A stretch of 64,000 nt of DNA from the NCBI GenBank assembly GCA_016218545.1, contig JACRDQ010000023.1, positions 81,470 through 145,469 on the forward strand, written 5' to 3'. Origin of the DNA: Elusimicrobiota bacterium. GTDB lineage: Bacteria > Elusimicrobiota > Elusimicrobia > UBA1565 > UBA9628. Within the stretch, counting starts at the first letter, position 1, and the number at the start of each line of letters is the position of its first letter. The notes under the pieces were generated by a model. That model made no database searches and was not told the DNA's origin. It saw only the letters and a list, made by a program, of their open reading frames with translations. This document shows, one piece after another, positions 23,836 to 33,066 of this stretch. The translations under genes were made by a program, and so were the position numbers.

Positions 23836-24736
23836 GGAAGTGGTCGAACCCCCCCCTGGGCAGGGAGGTCTTCCTGGCGGTCATGCGGCCGACCGGGTAG
23901 GCGCCGGGGAGCGCGGCCTTGACGGCGCGCCACTTCGACGGCGGGACCGTGAACACGAGGCCGAAGTCCTCTCCGGCGTGCGGGTCGCCCCGCACCGGGG
24001 CGCGGGAGAGGTCGACCTCGGCGCCCAGGCCCGAGCTTTCGGCCAACAGGCTCACGGAGCGGGCCAGGCCGTCGGAGTTGTCGATGAGGCTCGTGGCCAG
24101 GCCCTTCCTGGCCAGGACCGAGGCGGCCTTGAACTGGGGAGCGGGCTCGTAGAAGGCGCGGATGGCCGGCCCGGTCCTGCGCCCGGCCTTCAAGGCCTTG
24201 AGCCCTTCGGCTGCCGCCCCCAGGGGCCCGACCCCCGCGATGAGGTCGCCTGCGCGCGCAGTCGAGCGCTTGAGCACGCGGCCGGGCAGCGCCGCTCCGA
24301 GCGCGGTCATGGAGAAGAATACCTTGGAGGAGCGGCTCAAGTTCCCGCCCGCCACCGGGGTCCTGAAAGCCTTGGCGTCGTCGCAGAGGCCGTCGAGGAA
24401 ATCGACGGCCCAGCTCCTGGGAGCGGAAGACGGGAACCCGGCGCTCACGATCACGGCCAGGGGCTCCACGTCCCCCATGGCGGCCAGGTCGCTCAAGTTG
24501 ACGCGGAAGAGCTTGTGCCCCAGCCTCCTGAAATCGGCCCACCCGGTCTCGAAGTGGGTGCCCTCGGCCAGGTCGTCCTGCGTGGCCACGAGGACCCGCC
24601 CCGGGGTCAGGCGCAGGACCGCGGCGTCATCCCCGGGCCCGAGCACGAGGCCCTTGGCCCGCTGGCGGGAGAAGCGCTTGAAGATGATGGACAGCAGGCC
24701 TCGCTCACCCAAGGCGGCAAGGGTCTTCATGACCAT
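23825..24736 (-). CDS. thiL: Thiamine-monophosphate kinase
   Basis: Phosphorylates thiamine monophosphate to the diphosphate cofactor. 303 residues; an ATG two codons later (24730) is an equally possible start. Motifs: LGPGDDAAVLRL near the N-terminus, ATQDDLAEGTHF, KLFRVNLSDLAAMG, VAGGNLSRSS and IDNSDGLARSVS. Of the PurM-like family these are ThiL-specific. Nineteen bases containing a GGCGTCAGACACC near-palindrome separate it from nnrD. Confidence 0.92.
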   Translation of the reverse strand: MVMKTLAALGERGLLSIIFKRFSRQRAKGLVLGPGDDAAVLRLTPGRVLVATQDDLAEGTHFETGWADFRRLGHKLFRVNLSDLAAMGDVEPLAVIVSAGFPSSAPRSWAVDFLDGLCDDAKAFRTPVAGGNLSRSSKVFFSMTALGAALPGRVLKRSTARAGDLIAGVGPLGAAAEGLKALKAGRRTGPAIRAFYEPAPQFKAASVLARKGLATSLIDNSDGLARSVSLLAESSGLGAEVDLSRAPVRGDPHAGEDFGLVFTVPPSKWRAVKAALPGAYPVGRMTARKTSLPRGGFDHFHAS

Positions 24737-24755
24737 CCACTGGCGTCAGACACCA

Positions 24756-25661
24756 TCACTGGGCACTTTTCCTGAACGCGTCGGGGAAGCGCGCCAGGAC
24801 GTCGCTCGGGGTCATGGCCCAGGCCGTGAGCTCCTTCTCGGCGAGTTCGCCGGCGAGGCCGTGGATCCTGGCGCCGAGGCTGGCGGCCCGGAACGCAAGC
24901 TCCCCCTCGACCCGGCCCGAGGCGAGCATCTGGACCCAGAGTCCTCCGATGAGCCCGGCGAGCAGGTCGCCGGAGCCGCCCTTGGCCAGGCCCGGGCCGC
25001 CCGTGGGATTGACCTCGACCGTGGAGCCGTCCGTGATGACCGTGCCTTTGCCCTTGAGGACCACGACGCCCCCCCAGGCCCGGGCCAGCTCCTTGGCCGC
25101 GGCCTCGCGGTCCTGGACCACTTCGGGCACGCTGGTGTGCAGGCACCTGGCCATCTCGCCCGGGTGCGGGGTGAAGACCGTGCGGCCGCCCCGGCGCTTG
25201 AGCATCTCGGCCACCTGGGCCCTGTCCTGGAGCGCGAGGTTGTTGAGGGCGTCGGCGTCCACGACCGCGGGGAGAGGCACGCCGTCGAGCACGTGCACCA
25301 CGAACTTGGCGGTCTCGGGGTGCGTGGAGATGCCCGGGCCCATGGCCAGGGCGGTGAAATCCTTGTCCTTGACCGCGTCCTTGATGCGCGAGACGCCGTC
25401 GGGCCTGAAGCACCCGGCCGTGTCGGGCAGGCCCATGGTGACGGCCTCGGGCACGGCCGGAGCCACGGCCGCCTGCAGGCTCGCCGGGACCGCCAGGGTC
25501 ACGAGCCCGGCGCCCGAGCGCAGGGCGGCCCGGCACGCGAGGATGGCGGCTCCGGCCATGCCGGAGGAGCCCGCGAGGATGAGGAGGTGGCCGAACGTGC
25601 CCTTGTGGTCCGACGGCTCGCGCCGGACCAGGCCGGAAGCCGGCTTGCGGGGCTTTTTCAC
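24756..25661 (-). CDS. nnrD: ADP-dependent NAD(P)H-hydrate dehydratase
   Basis: Repairs hydrated NADH/NADPH. 301 residues from a GTG overlapping the acpS stop. It corresponds to the C-terminal (ribokinase-like) half of bifunctional Nnr; the epimerase half is absent. Motifs: KGTFGHLLILAGSSGMAGAA, VDADALNN, VFTPHPGEMARC, VLKGKGTVITDG, GGPGLAKGGSGDLLAGLIGG. The adjacency acpS-nnrD is common. Confidence 0.93.
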   Translation of the reverse strand: MKKPRKPASGLVRREPSDHKGTFGHLLILAGSSGMAGAAILACRAALRSGAGLVTLAVPASLQAAVAPAVPEAVTMGLPDTAGCFRPDGVSRIKDAVKDKDFTALAMGPGISTHPETAKFVVHVLDGVPLPAVVDADALNNLALQDRAQVAEMLKRRGGRTVFTPHPGEMARCLHTSVPEVVQDREAAAKELARAWGGVVVLKGKGTVITDGSTVEVNPTGGPGLAKGGSGDLLAGLIGGLWVQMLASGRVEGELAFRAASLGARIHGLAGELAEKELTAWAMTPSDVLARFPDAFRKSAQ

Positions 25662-25999
25662 AGCTTGGCCGCGACCGCGGCGGCGTAGGCCTCGCAGTGC
25701 GAGAGGCTCAGCTTCACCCCGGAGGCCCTGCGCCCCTTGATGAGGACCCCGGGCTTGCCGCGCGGGGTGCGCGAGACCGAGATGTCCCTCAGGGTCAGGT
25801 CCAGCCTGCCCAAAGCCTTCCACACCGCTTCTTTGGCCGCGAAGCGCACCGCGAAGTGCTGCCAGGGGTTGGCCTGCTTCCTGCAGTAGGCGATCTCGGC
25901 GTCGGTGAAGACGCGGGTGAGGAACCGGGGCGCCTTCCGCGCCACGCGCTTGACGCGGCCGATCTCGACGATGTCCAGCCCCAGTTCCAGGCCTTTCAT
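25658..25999 (-). CDS. acpS: Holo-[acyl-carrier-protein] synthase
   Basis: Transfers 4'-phosphopantetheine to ACP for fatty acid synthesis. 113 residues. LGLDIVEIGRVKR at the N-terminus and FAVRFAAKEAVWKALG contain the metal- and CoA-binding Asp and Glu of AcpS; VKLSLSHCEAYAAAVAA is the usual end. The ATG at 25999 overlaps the upstream stop (ATGA). Confidence 0.95.
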   Translation of the reverse strand: MKGLELGLDIVEIGRVKRVARKAPRFLTRVFTDAEIAYCRKQANPWQHFAVRFAAKEAVWKALGRLDLTLRDISVSRTPRGKPGVLIKGRRASGVKLSLSHCEAYAAAVAAKL

Positions 26000-26430
26000 G
26001 GCAGCCCCACGAACCTCAGCACCACGGCCTCGGGCCGGACCTCGGCGACCGTGGCCACCACGGTCCTGCACCGGCCCCCCGCGACCGCGGAATTGAGGGG
26101 AAAGGCGGACTCGTTCTCCAGGATGAGGGGCTCGGAGGGCTTGCCCGCCAGATAGGCCGTGCCCCAGGAGGGATGGTCCACGCACCAGACCACGGGCTTG
26201 CCGATGCAGCGGGCGGGCTCGCGGCGGATGGCGGCGTAGTCGAGGCCGAGCCCGTTGGCCTCCTCGATGAGGGCGCTCAGGGATACCTTCTGGGACCGCC
26301 GCTCCATGAACCCGCCGGCCACCGCGGCCAGGATGTCCATCACCGGCCCCCGCGTGAGAAGGAAGCCCGCGGCGACAGCCGCGCCGACGACGAGTCCCAG
26401 ACGCCGCCAACGCAGGGACGGGGGGATCAT
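25996..26430 (-). CDS. Membrane-anchored hypothetical protein
   Basis: 144 residues, ATG overlapping the glmS stop. One N-terminal hydrophobic segment (LGLVVGAAVAAGFLLTRG) likely anchors it; then a segment with ALIEEANGLGLDYAAIRREP and a beta-rich end (CIGKPVVWCVDHP, CRTVVATVAEVRPEAVVLRF) that could be a small OB- or SH3-like barrel. No family recognised. It is tightly coupled to glmS and acpS. Confidence 0.75.
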   Translation of the reverse strand: MIPPSLRWRRLGLVVGAAVAAGFLLTRGPVMDILAAVAGGFMERRSQKVSLSALIEEANGLGLDYAAIRREPARCIGKPVVWCVDHPSWGTAYLAGKPSEPLILENESAFPLNSAVAGGRCRTVVATVAEVRPEAVVLRFVGLP

Positions 26431-28292
26431 TCCACGGTCACGCTCTTCGCGAGATTCCTCGGCTGATCGACGTCACAACCCCGCAGCACGGCGATGTGGT
26501 ACGCCAGGAGCTGAAGGGGCACCACGTTGACGAGGGGAGAGAGGAGCTCGTCCATCGCGGGCAGGCGCAGCACGAAGTCGTTCTTGCCGGCGTCGATCTT
26601 GTCGCCCTCGGACGCGAGGATGATGCACTGGCCGCCGCGGGCTCGGACCTCCATGACGTTGGAGGCGAGCTTCTCCTGCACCCTGGAGCGCGTCGCGATG
26701 ACCATGACCGGGATCTCTCCGTCCACCAGCGCGATGGGGCCGTGCTTGAGCTCCCCGGCCGCGTAGCCCTCGGCGTGGATGTAGGAGATCTCCTTGAGCT
26801 TGAGCGCGCCTTCCATGGCGATCGGGAAGTTGAGGTGCCGGGCGATGTAGAGGAAGTTGCTCTTCTTGTGCAGGGCCTTGGCGATCTCGATGATCCTGGG
26901 CTCGAGCTTCAGGGCCGCGCGGATGCGGCCCGGGATGCGCACCAGGTCGTCGATGATCTCGCGGGCCTGGGACTCCTTGAGGGCCCCCCGCGCCACGCCC
27001 GCGTGCACGGCGAACAGGACGAGTCCGGTGAGCTGGCCGATGAAGGCCTTGGTCGAGGCCACCCCGCACTCGGGGCCGCAGTGGGTGTAGAGGTTGTAGT
27101 CGGCCGCCCGGGTGATGGCCGAGCCCACGCTGTTGCAGACCGCGAAGACCTTGGCGCCCTTCTCCTTGGCGCAGCGCACCGCGGCGAGGGTGTCGGCCGT
27201 CTCGCCGGACTGCGAGACCGCCACGACCAGGTCCTTGGGCCCGAGCACGTGCTGGCGGTAGCGGAACTCGGAGGCGATCTCGACCTGGGCCGGGACGTCG
27301 GCCAGGTCCTCGATCCAGTAGCGGCCGATCATGCACGCGTGGTGGGCCGTGCCGCAGGCCACGAGGTAGATCTGCCGGAGGCCCTTCAAGACGTCGGGCG
27401 AGAGGCCCGTCTCGCGCTGGAGCACCCCGTCGCGCAGGGGGAAGAGCCGGCCGCGCATGGAGTCCTCGCAGGACTCGGGCTGCTCGTAGATCTCCTTGAT
27501 CATGAAGTGCTTGTGCCCGCCCTTCTCCGCCATGGAGCGGTTCCACGCGATGGTCTGGACGGGCTTCTCGACCTTGCGGCCCGCCAGGGTGAAGAAGGAG
27601 GCGCCGCCGGCCTTGAGCACGGCCATCTCGCCGTCGTCGAGGAACACGGCCTTGCGGGTGTGATCGAGGAAGGCCGGGACGTCCGAGCCGAGGAAGGTCT
27701 CCCCGGTCCCCAGGCCGATGACGAGCGGAGAGGAGGTCTTGGCCGCGATGATGGTGCCGGGCGCCTTCGCCCAGAGCACCGCCAGCGCGTAGGCGCCGCG
27801 CACGTCGTTCAAGGCCTGCCGGACCGCCTCGAAGAGGAGCGGGTCGTTGAAGTCGGGCTTGGCGTGCTTGCCCGACGCCCGGAGCTTCTCCTCGATGAGG
27901 TGCACCACGACCTCGGTGTCGGTCTCGGACTCGAACTTATGCCCCGCCGCGACGAGCTTCTCCTTGAGCTCGAGGTAGTTCTCGATGATGCCGTTGTGGA
28001 TGACGACGAGGGACTTGGTGCAGTCCGTGTGCGGGTGGGCGTTCTCTTCCGAGGGCTTGCCGTGCGTGGCCCAGCGCGTGTGCCCTACGGCCAGCGTGCC
28101 CTTGAGCGGCGAGGCCTCCAGGAGCGCGTCGAGCTGGGAGAGCTTCCCCTGGGCGCGGCGGCGCTCGATGGCGGCTCCTGAGACCGCCGCGATGCCGGCG
28201 GAGTCATAGCCGCGGTACTCGAGCCTGCGCAAGCCGTCCATCAAGATGGGCACGGCCTGCCGCGACCCGACGTAGCCGACGATGCCGCACAT
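26427..28292 (-). CDS. glmS: Glutamine-fructose-6-phosphate aminotransferase (isomerizing)
   Basis: First committed enzyme of UDP-GlcNAc synthesis. 621 residues. After Met removal the N-terminal Cys of MCGIVGYVGSRQAVPILMDG is the glutaminase nucleophile; THGKPSEENAHPH follows. The C-terminal half holds two SIS domains (VAVSQSGETADTLAAVRCAK, SIHAEG-like SYIHAEGYAAGELKHGPIAL) and ends LAKSVTVE. A 27-base perfect hairpin lies 7 bases upstream of the ATG. Confidence 0.97.
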   Translation of the reverse strand: MCGIVGYVGSRQAVPILMDGLRRLEYRGYDSAGIAAVSGAAIERRRAQGKLSQLDALLEASPLKGTLAVGHTRWATHGKPSEENAHPHTDCTKSLVVIHNGIIENYLELKEKLVAAGHKFESETDTEVVVHLIEEKLRASGKHAKPDFNDPLLFEAVRQALNDVRGAYALAVLWAKAPGTIIAAKTSSPLVIGLGTGETFLGSDVPAFLDHTRKAVFLDDGEMAVLKAGGASFFTLAGRKVEKPVQTIAWNRSMAEKGGHKHFMIKEIYEQPESCEDSMRGRLFPLRDGVLQRETGLSPDVLKGLRQIYLVACGTAHHACMIGRYWIEDLADVPAQVEIASEFRYRQHVLGPKDLVVAVSQSGETADTLAAVRCAKEKGAKVFAVCNSVGSAITRAADYNLYTHCGPECGVASTKAFIGQLTGLVLFAVHAGVARGALKESQAREIIDDLVRIPGRIRAALKLEPRIIEIAKALHKKSNFLYIARHLNFPIAMEGALKLKEISYIHAEGYAAGELKHGPIALVDGEIPVMVIATRSRVQEKLASNVMEVRARGGQCIILASEGDKIDAGKNDFVLRLPAMDELLSPLVNVVPLQLLAYHIAVLRGCDVDQPRNLAKSVTVE

Positions 28293-28298
28293 CTGCTA

Positions 28299-28325
28299 GC
28301 CTGGGAAGGCGCTGCCTTCCCAGGC
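28299..28325 (-). promoter_or_regulatory. Perfect hairpin immediately upstream of glmS
   Basis: A 12-bp perfect stem, GCCTGGGAAGGC (28299-28310) with GCCTTCCCAGGC (28314-28325), closes a 3-base loop in the 62-base pdxJ-glmS gap. It occupies the place where the glmS ribosome site should be. No T-run follows, so it is not a standard terminator; a translation-control or processing stem is possible. Its sequence and size rule out a full glmS ribozyme. Confidence 0.6.
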
Positions 28326-28354
28326 TCGCCGTTCGCCGTTCTTCATGAGAGCTC

Positions 28355-29083
28355 TCAACTGATCAGTTGTTTCATCTCCGTCACGGCCGTCTTGAGCCCC
28401 ACGAACACGGACCGGGACACGATGGCGAAGCCGATGTTGAGGCAGGCCATGTGCGGCAGGCGGGCCACGGCGCGGGCGTTGTGGTAGTCCAGGGCGTGGC
28501 CGGCGTGGAGACCGAGCTCCATCTCATGGGCCAGGTAGCCGGCCAAGGCCAGGGTCTCGAGCTCGGCCGCGGCCTTCTTCTTCTCGCGCGCCGCGGCGTA
28601 GGCCGTGGTGCAGAGCTCCACGGTGTCGGCGCCCAGGGCCTTGGCCCGGCGGACGCTCACCGGGTCGGGGTCCACGAAGAGGCTGACCTCGATGCCGGCC
28701 TTCTTGAGTTTCTTGACCGCGTTCTCCACGGCCTTGTCCTTGGCGTCGAGGAGGTTGAGCCCGCCCAGGGTCGTCACCTCGCGGGGCGTCTCGGGGACCA
28801 GGCAGACGGAGGCCGGCTTGGCCCGAAGGGCCGCGGCCACCATCTCGGGGTCGGAGGAGAGCTCGAGATGCGTCTCACCCTTGAGCTCGCAGAGCCGGAG
28901 CAGATCCTGGTCCTGGATGTGCCGACGGTCCTTGCGGAGGTGGCAGACGATCATGTCCGCGCCCGAGGCCTTGCAGACCTGGGCGGCGGCCACCGGATCG
29001 GGCTCGCTCTCCCGGCGCGCCTGGCGCAGGGTGGCGATGTGGTCGACGTTGACTCCGAGCTTGCAGTGGGACGCGAAAGGCAT
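28355..29083 (-). CDS. pdxJ: Pyridoxine 5'-phosphate synthase
   Basis: Condenses 1-deoxyxylulose-5-phosphate with 3-amino-2-oxopropyl phosphate to form pyridoxine phosphate. 242 residues; ATG 29083 with GGAGGAG 5 bases upstream. Motifs LGVNVDHIATLRQAR, HLRKDRRHIQDQDL, LELSSDPEMV, VSLFVDPDP, GLHAGHALDYHNA are diagnostic. The reading frame continues upstream through glmM as a shadow and is ignored. Confidence 0.97.
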   Translation of the reverse strand: MPFASHCKLGVNVDHIATLRQARRESEPDPVAAAQVCKASGADMIVCHLRKDRRHIQDQDLLRLCELKGETHLELSSDPEMVAAALRAKPASVCLVPETPREVTTLGGLNLLDAKDKAVENAVKKLKKAGIEVSLFVDPDPVSVRRAKALGADTVELCTTAYAAAREKKKAAAELETLALAGYLAHEMELGLHAGHALDYHNARAVARLPHMACLNIGFAIVSRSVFVGLKTAVTEMKQLIS

Positions 29084-29100
29084 TTTCTCCTCCGTTGGTT

Positions 29101-30486
29101 CTAGCGCTTGGACTGGGTGCGGCCCCCGGACCTCGATCCGGACTCGTGCAGATACGCCTGGGTCAAGTCGGCCGTGACGCGCCGCACCAGCGCGGCGTCC
29201 GGCCCCTCGACCATGATGCGGAAAAGCGGTTCGGTACCGGAGTAGCGGACCACGATGCGGCCGAAGCCCTTCATGCGGTCCTCGTAGCCCCGGATCCTGC
29301 GCTGGAAGCCCGGCAGGCTCTTGATCGGGACCTTCCTTTCGACGGGCACGTTCTTGAGGAGCTGGGGGAAGACCCGGTAGGCGGGCAGGGCCCGGCTGAA
29401 GGGGCGGCCCGACTCCCGGACCGCGGCCAGGGTCTCGAGCGCGGTCACGATGCCGTCTCCCGTGGGAGCGAAGCAGCGGAAGATGACGTGGCCCGAGGCC
29501 TCCCCTCCCAGGGAGAGTCCCTCGGCCTCGATGGCGTCGGAGACGTTGCGGTCCCCGACGGGGACCGTCACCGAGGCGATGCCCCGGCCCTCGAGGAACC
29601 TGATGAGGCCCAGGTTGGTCATGATCGTCACGACCACCTTGTCGCGCCTGAGGACGCCCAGGGCCGCCAGGCGCAGGGCCGCCAGCGCGATGAGGGCGTC
29701 GCCGTCGGCGATGCGGCCGCGCTCGTCGCAGAAGATGGCCCGGTCCGCGTCGCCGTCGAAGGACACGCCCGCGTGCGCGCGGTGCTTGAGCACGGCGCGG
29801 CGCATGGTCTCGGTCTCGAGCGCGCCGCAGCCCTCGTTGATGTTGTAGCCGTCCGGGGAGCATCCGATCCTGAAGACCTCGGCGCCCAGGCCCTCCAGGA
29901 GGGCCGGGGCGATGGCCGCGGCGGCGCCGTGCGCGCAGTCCGCCACGATGCGCATGCCCGAGAGGTCCAGGTGGGCCGGGAAGACGCTGCGCAGGAAATC
30001 GGAGTAGCGCTCCATGAAGCCGCGGCCGTCCTCCGCGGGCAGGGCCGCGCGGCTTCCGGAGGGGGCCGGCCGGCCCACCAGCGCCTCGACCTCGGCCTCG
30101 AGGGACTCGGGCATCTTGAGGCCCGAGCCCATGAAGAACTTGATGCCGTTGAACTCCGCGGGGTTATGGCTGGCCGAGACCGTGACCCCGGCCAGGGACC
30201 CGAGCCTGGAGGCGAGGTACGACACGGCCGGGGTGGGCGCCACCCCGAGGTCCACCGTCCTGCAGCCGGCCGAAGAGAAGCCGCGCACGAGCTCGCGGCC
30301 CAGGGCCGGGCCTGAGGCGCGGGTGTCGCGGCCCATGACCACGAAGGGCCGGCCGCCGTTGCCGCCCTGGCGCCGCCTGAGCAGGACGCTCGCGGCCGCC
30401 CGGGCGATGGAGCGCACGGTCTCGGGCAGGAGCGGGGGCTTGCCGGGGATGCCCCGGACGCCGTCCGTCCCGAAAAGGCTGGTCAT
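29101..30486 (-). CDS. glmM: Phosphoglucosamine mutase
   Basis: Interconverts GlcN-6-P and GlcN-1-P. 461 residues. LFGTDGVRG at the start, the phosphoserine loop GVTVSASHNPAEFNGIKFF, metal-binding VSFDGDADRAIF, sugar-binding GGEASGHVIF and phosphate-binding RYSGTEPLFRIMVEG define the family. It follows ftsH with a short folP relic between, and precedes pdxJ by 17 bases. Confidence 0.97.
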   Translation of the reverse strand: MTSLFGTDGVRGIPGKPPLLPETVRSIARAAASVLLRRRQGGNGGRPFVVMGRDTRASGPALGRELVRGFSSAGCRTVDLGVAPTPAVSYLASRLGSLAGVTVSASHNPAEFNGIKFFMGSGLKMPESLEAEVEALVGRPAPSGSRAALPAEDGRGFMERYSDFLRSVFPAHLDLSGMRIVADCAHGAAAAIAPALLEGLGAEVFRIGCSPDGYNINEGCGALETETMRRAVLKHRAHAGVSFDGDADRAIFCDERGRIADGDALIALAALRLAALGVLRRDKVVVTIMTNLGLIRFLEGRGIASVTVPVGDRNVSDAIEAEGLSLGGEASGHVIFRCFAPTGDGIVTALETLAAVRESGRPFSRALPAYRVFPQLLKNVPVERKVPIKSLPGFQRRIRGYEDRMKGFGRIVVRYSGTEPLFRIMVEGPDAALVRRVTADLTQAYLHESGSRSGGRTQSKR

Positions 30487-30508
30487 CTTGGATATTATCG
30501 CACAATCC

Positions 30509-30619
30509 TCATACGGCTTGGGCCGCGCGCGAGAAGGAGTCCTCGGCGACGTTGACGATGCCCATGACGAGGGGCTCTCCGCGCGGCTCGAAGAGCCGGC
30601 GGACGCAGACGCCCCGGTC
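30509..30619 (-). pseudogene. folP: Relic of dihydropteroate synthase (folP) N-terminus
   Basis: Between ftsH and glmM, the frame on the minus strand reads through RRLFEPRGEPLVMGIVNV and AEDSFSRAAQAV before a stop. PLVMGIVNVxxDSFS is the first signature of dihydropteroate synthase (usually P.VMGILNVTPDSFSDGG). Only about 37 codons remain where a 260-280 codon gene would be expected, and ftsH-folP-glmM is a common gene order. Best read as a deletion remnant; a short regulatory peptide cannot be excluded. Confidence 0.6.
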
Positions 30620-32426
30620 AGGCGACGGCGGCCTTGAGGATGGCATCGATGTCTTCACCCGAGAGGATCTCGACCTCGAAGAGCTTGGCGGCGAGCTCGT
30701 CGAGGACCTTCCGGTTCTTCTGCAGGAGCTCCCGCGCCTTGCCGTGGGCCTCGTCGACGATGCGCTTGACCTCCTCGTCGATGATCTCGGCCGTGCGCTC
30801 GGAGTAGCCGGCCTTCTGCGCGATGTCCCGGCCGAGGAAGATCTCCGCCTCGGGCTTCTTGAGCGAGAGCGGCCCCACCCGGTCGCTCATGCCGAACTCG
30901 ACCACCATGCGGGTGGCGAAGGCCGTGGCCTTGGACAGGTCGTCCGCGTCGCCGGAGGTGAGCTCGGAGAAGACCATCTCCTCGGCGGAGCGGCCGCCCA
31001 GGAGCACGGCCAGGCGGTTGTTGATCTCGGTGCGGGTCGTGAGGTACTTGTCCTCCTTGGGGAGCTGGAGGGTGTAGCCCAGGGCGTGGCCCCGGGACAC
31101 GATGGAGACCTTGTGGACCGGGTCCGTGTGGGGCAGGAGCTTGGCCACCAAGGCGTGGCCGCACTCGTGGTAGGCCACGATCTTCTTCTCCGGGTCGGAC
31201 ATGAGGTTCGAGCTCTTCTTGGGGCCGGCCATGACCCGCTCGATGGACTCCTCGAGGTCGGCGAGCTCCACGGCTTCCTTGTTCTTGCGGGCCGCCAGCA
31301 GGGCCGACTCGTTGATGACGTTGGCCAGGTCCGCGCCGGAGAACCCCGCGGTCCGGCGGGCCACGATGCTCAGGTCCGCCTCCGGAGCCATCTTGACGTT
31401 CTTGGCATGGACCTTGAGGATCTCCTCGCGGCCCTTCAAGTGCGGGACCGGGATGAAGATCTGACGGTCGAAGCGGCCGGGCCGCAGGAGGGCCGGGTCG
31501 ATGACGTCCGGCCGGTTGGTCGCGGCGATGAGGATGATGCCCTGGTTCTGCTCGAAGCCGTCGAGCTCGATGAGGAGCTGGTTCAAGGTCTGCTCGCGTT
31601 CGTCGTGCCCGCCCCCGATGCCCGCGAAGCGGTGGCGCCCGACGGCGTCAAGCTCGTCGACGAAGATGACGGAGGGGGCGGCCTTCTTGGCCTGGTCGAA
31701 GAGGTCCCTGACCCGGGAGGCGCCGACGCCCACGAACATCTCCACGAACTCCGAGGCCGACGCCATGAAGAAGGGGACCCCGGCCTCGCCCGCGACCGCG
31801 CGCGCCAGCAGGGTCTTGCCCGTGCCCGGCGCGCCGAAGAGGAGCACCCCGCGGGGCATCTTGCCCCCGAGCTTCTGGAACTTCTCTGGATTCTTGAGGA
31901 ACTCCACGACCTCCTGGAGCTCCTCCTTGGACTCGTCGCAGCCCGCCACGTCCGCGAAGGTGGTCTTCTTGGCCTTCTTGTCGTCGACCAAGCGGGCGCG
32001 GCTGCGGCCGAAGGACATGGCCTGCTTGCCCCCGACCTGGACCTGGCGCACCACAAAGATCCACCACAGGCCGAAAAACAGCACGATCCAGCCGACGTTG
32101 ACGATGAGGCTCATGACCCAGCTGCGGTCCGCCTCGCCCTGGAAGTGGGGGACCTTGGCGGCCTCCATGTCCTCCACGAGCTTGAGGTCCGGCATCGGGA
32201 AGGTCTTGAAGCGCTGGGTCGCGCCCCCAGGGGCCTTCAATTCCCCGCGGATGAGGTCCGGCCGCACGCGAACCTCGTTGACCTCCCCGGATTTCACCTT
32301 GGCCTTGAACTCGGAATAGGGTATCTCCTTCTCCACGGGCGGGGCCTTGATGTTCTGGAAGACCAGGATGAGGAAGATGAAAGCCAGGCCCCAGAGCAGG
32401 AGCTGTTTCGCGTTCTTATTTTCCAC
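30618..32426 (-). CDS. ftsH: ATP-dependent zinc metalloprotease FtsH
   Basis: Membrane-bound AAA+ protease for quality control and LpxC/LPS regulation in diderms. 602 residues, GTG start overlapping hpt. Two N-terminal membrane helices ([15 protein letters not shown] and [20 protein letters not shown]) flank a periplasmic domain. AAA module: Walker [21 protein letters not shown], Walker [32 protein letters not shown]. Zinc site [15 protein letters not shown]. Hpt-ftsH adjacency is classic. Confidence 0.97.
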   Translation of the reverse strand: MENKNAKQLLLWGLAFIFLILVFQNIKAPPVEKEIPYSEFKAKVKSGEVNEVRVRPDLIRGELKAPGGATQRFKTFPMPDLKLVEDMEAAKVPHFQGEADRSWVMSLIVNVGWIVLFFGLWWIFVVRQVQVGGKQAMSFGRSRARLVDDKKAKKTTFADVAGCDESKEELQEVVEFLKNPEKFQKLGGKMPRGVLLFGAPGTGKTLLARAVAGEAGVPFFMASASEFVEMFVGVGASRVRDLFDQAKKAAPSVIFVDELDAVGRHRFAGIGGGHDEREQTLNQLLIELDGFEQNQGIILIAATNRPDVIDPALLRPGRFDRQIFIPVPHLKGREEILKVHAKNVKMAPEADLSIVARRTAGFSGADLANVINESALLAARKNKEAVELADLEESIERVMAGPKKSSNLMSDPEKKIVAYHECGHALVAKLLPHTDPVHKVSIVSRGHALGYTLQLPKEDKYLTTRTEINNRLAVLLGGRSAEEMVFSELTSGDADDLSKATAFATRMVVEFGMSDRVGPLSLKKPEAEIFLGRDIAQKAGYSERTAEIIDEEVKRIVDEAHGKARELLQKNRKVLDELAAKLFEVEILSGEDIDAILKAAVA

Positions 32427-32970
32427 CGTTGGGCCTCATGACGCCGACATACGGGAGGTTGCGGAACCGCTCATTGTGGTCCAACCCGAAGCCGACGACG
32501 AACTCGTTGGGGATGTCGAAACCGACGTACTTGACGGGAACCGAAACCTTGCGGCACGAGGGCTTGTTGAGGAAGGAGCAGGTCTCCACGGACCGCGGGC
32601 TCCTGGTCTTGAAGTTGTCCAGGAGATAGTGCAGGGTCAGGCCCGTGTCCACGATGTCCTCCACGATAAGGATGTCCTTGCCCTCCGGGTTCTCGCGAAG
32701 GTCGAGGGTCAGCCGCACCACCCCGCTGGACTTGGTGCCGGAATAGGACGACAAGCCGATGAAATCCACGGAACAGTCCACTGAAACCGCCCTCATGAGG
32801 TCGCCGAGGAAGATGACGCTCCCCTTGAGGATGCTCACCATGGTCAGGCTGCGGCCCGCGTAATCCCGGGAGATCTGGGACCCCAATTCAGCGATCCGAG
32901 CCTTGATCTGGCGCTCGGTGAGCAGGATTTTCTCTATGTCCGGGTGGGCCGGATGGTTTCGGTCTGGCAT
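32416..32970 (-). CDS. hpt: Hypoxanthine phosphoribosyltransferase
   Basis: Purine salvage enzyme making IMP/GMP from bases and PRPP. 184 residues. VSILKGSVIFLGDLMRAV, DFIGLSSYSGTKSSG and the PRPP loop ILIVEDIVDTGLTL are diagnostic; VVGFGLDHNERFRNLPYVG is the usual C-terminal signature. First gene of the minus-strand hpt-ftsH-glmM block; AGGAA precedes the ATG. Confidence 0.96.
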   Translation of the reverse strand: MPDRNHPAHPDIEKILLTERQIKARIAELGSQISRDYAGRSLTMVSILKGSVIFLGDLMRAVSVDCSVDFIGLSSYSGTKSSGVVRLTLDLRENPEGKDILIVEDIVDTGLTLHYLLDNFKTRSPRSVETCSFLNKPSCRKVSVPVKYVGFDIPNEFVVGFGLDHNERFRNLPYVGVMRPNGGK

Positions 32971-33052
32971 TTCCTGGGAAAACGGACGAATACGATAGCA
33001 AACTTGGCCTCAGCCTTGCACCTTAGACAGGCTCCCGCCACTGTTAATTATC

Positions 33053-33058
33053 TACAAT
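33053..33058 (+). promoter_or_regulatory. -10 box for the GT-C gene at 33067
   Basis: TACAAT lies 8 bases before the GTG at 33067 in an A+T-rich stretch (TTAATTATCTACAAT) that contrasts with the surroundings. No clear -35 is seen. It implies transcription starting within a few bases of the GTG and argues against the longer upstream frame, which would overlap hpt. Confidence 0.45.
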
Positions 33059-33066
33059 ACCATCCC

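Noticed and set aside
28293..28354. glmS ribozyme upstream of glmS
   Set aside because: The gap is only 62 bases and contains one simple hairpin, far too short for the ribozyme core and its conserved pseudoknots.
32944..33066. Longer start for the GT-C gene
   Set aside because: It would overlap the divergent hpt start and include the TACAAT promoter box; the GTG at 33067 fits better.
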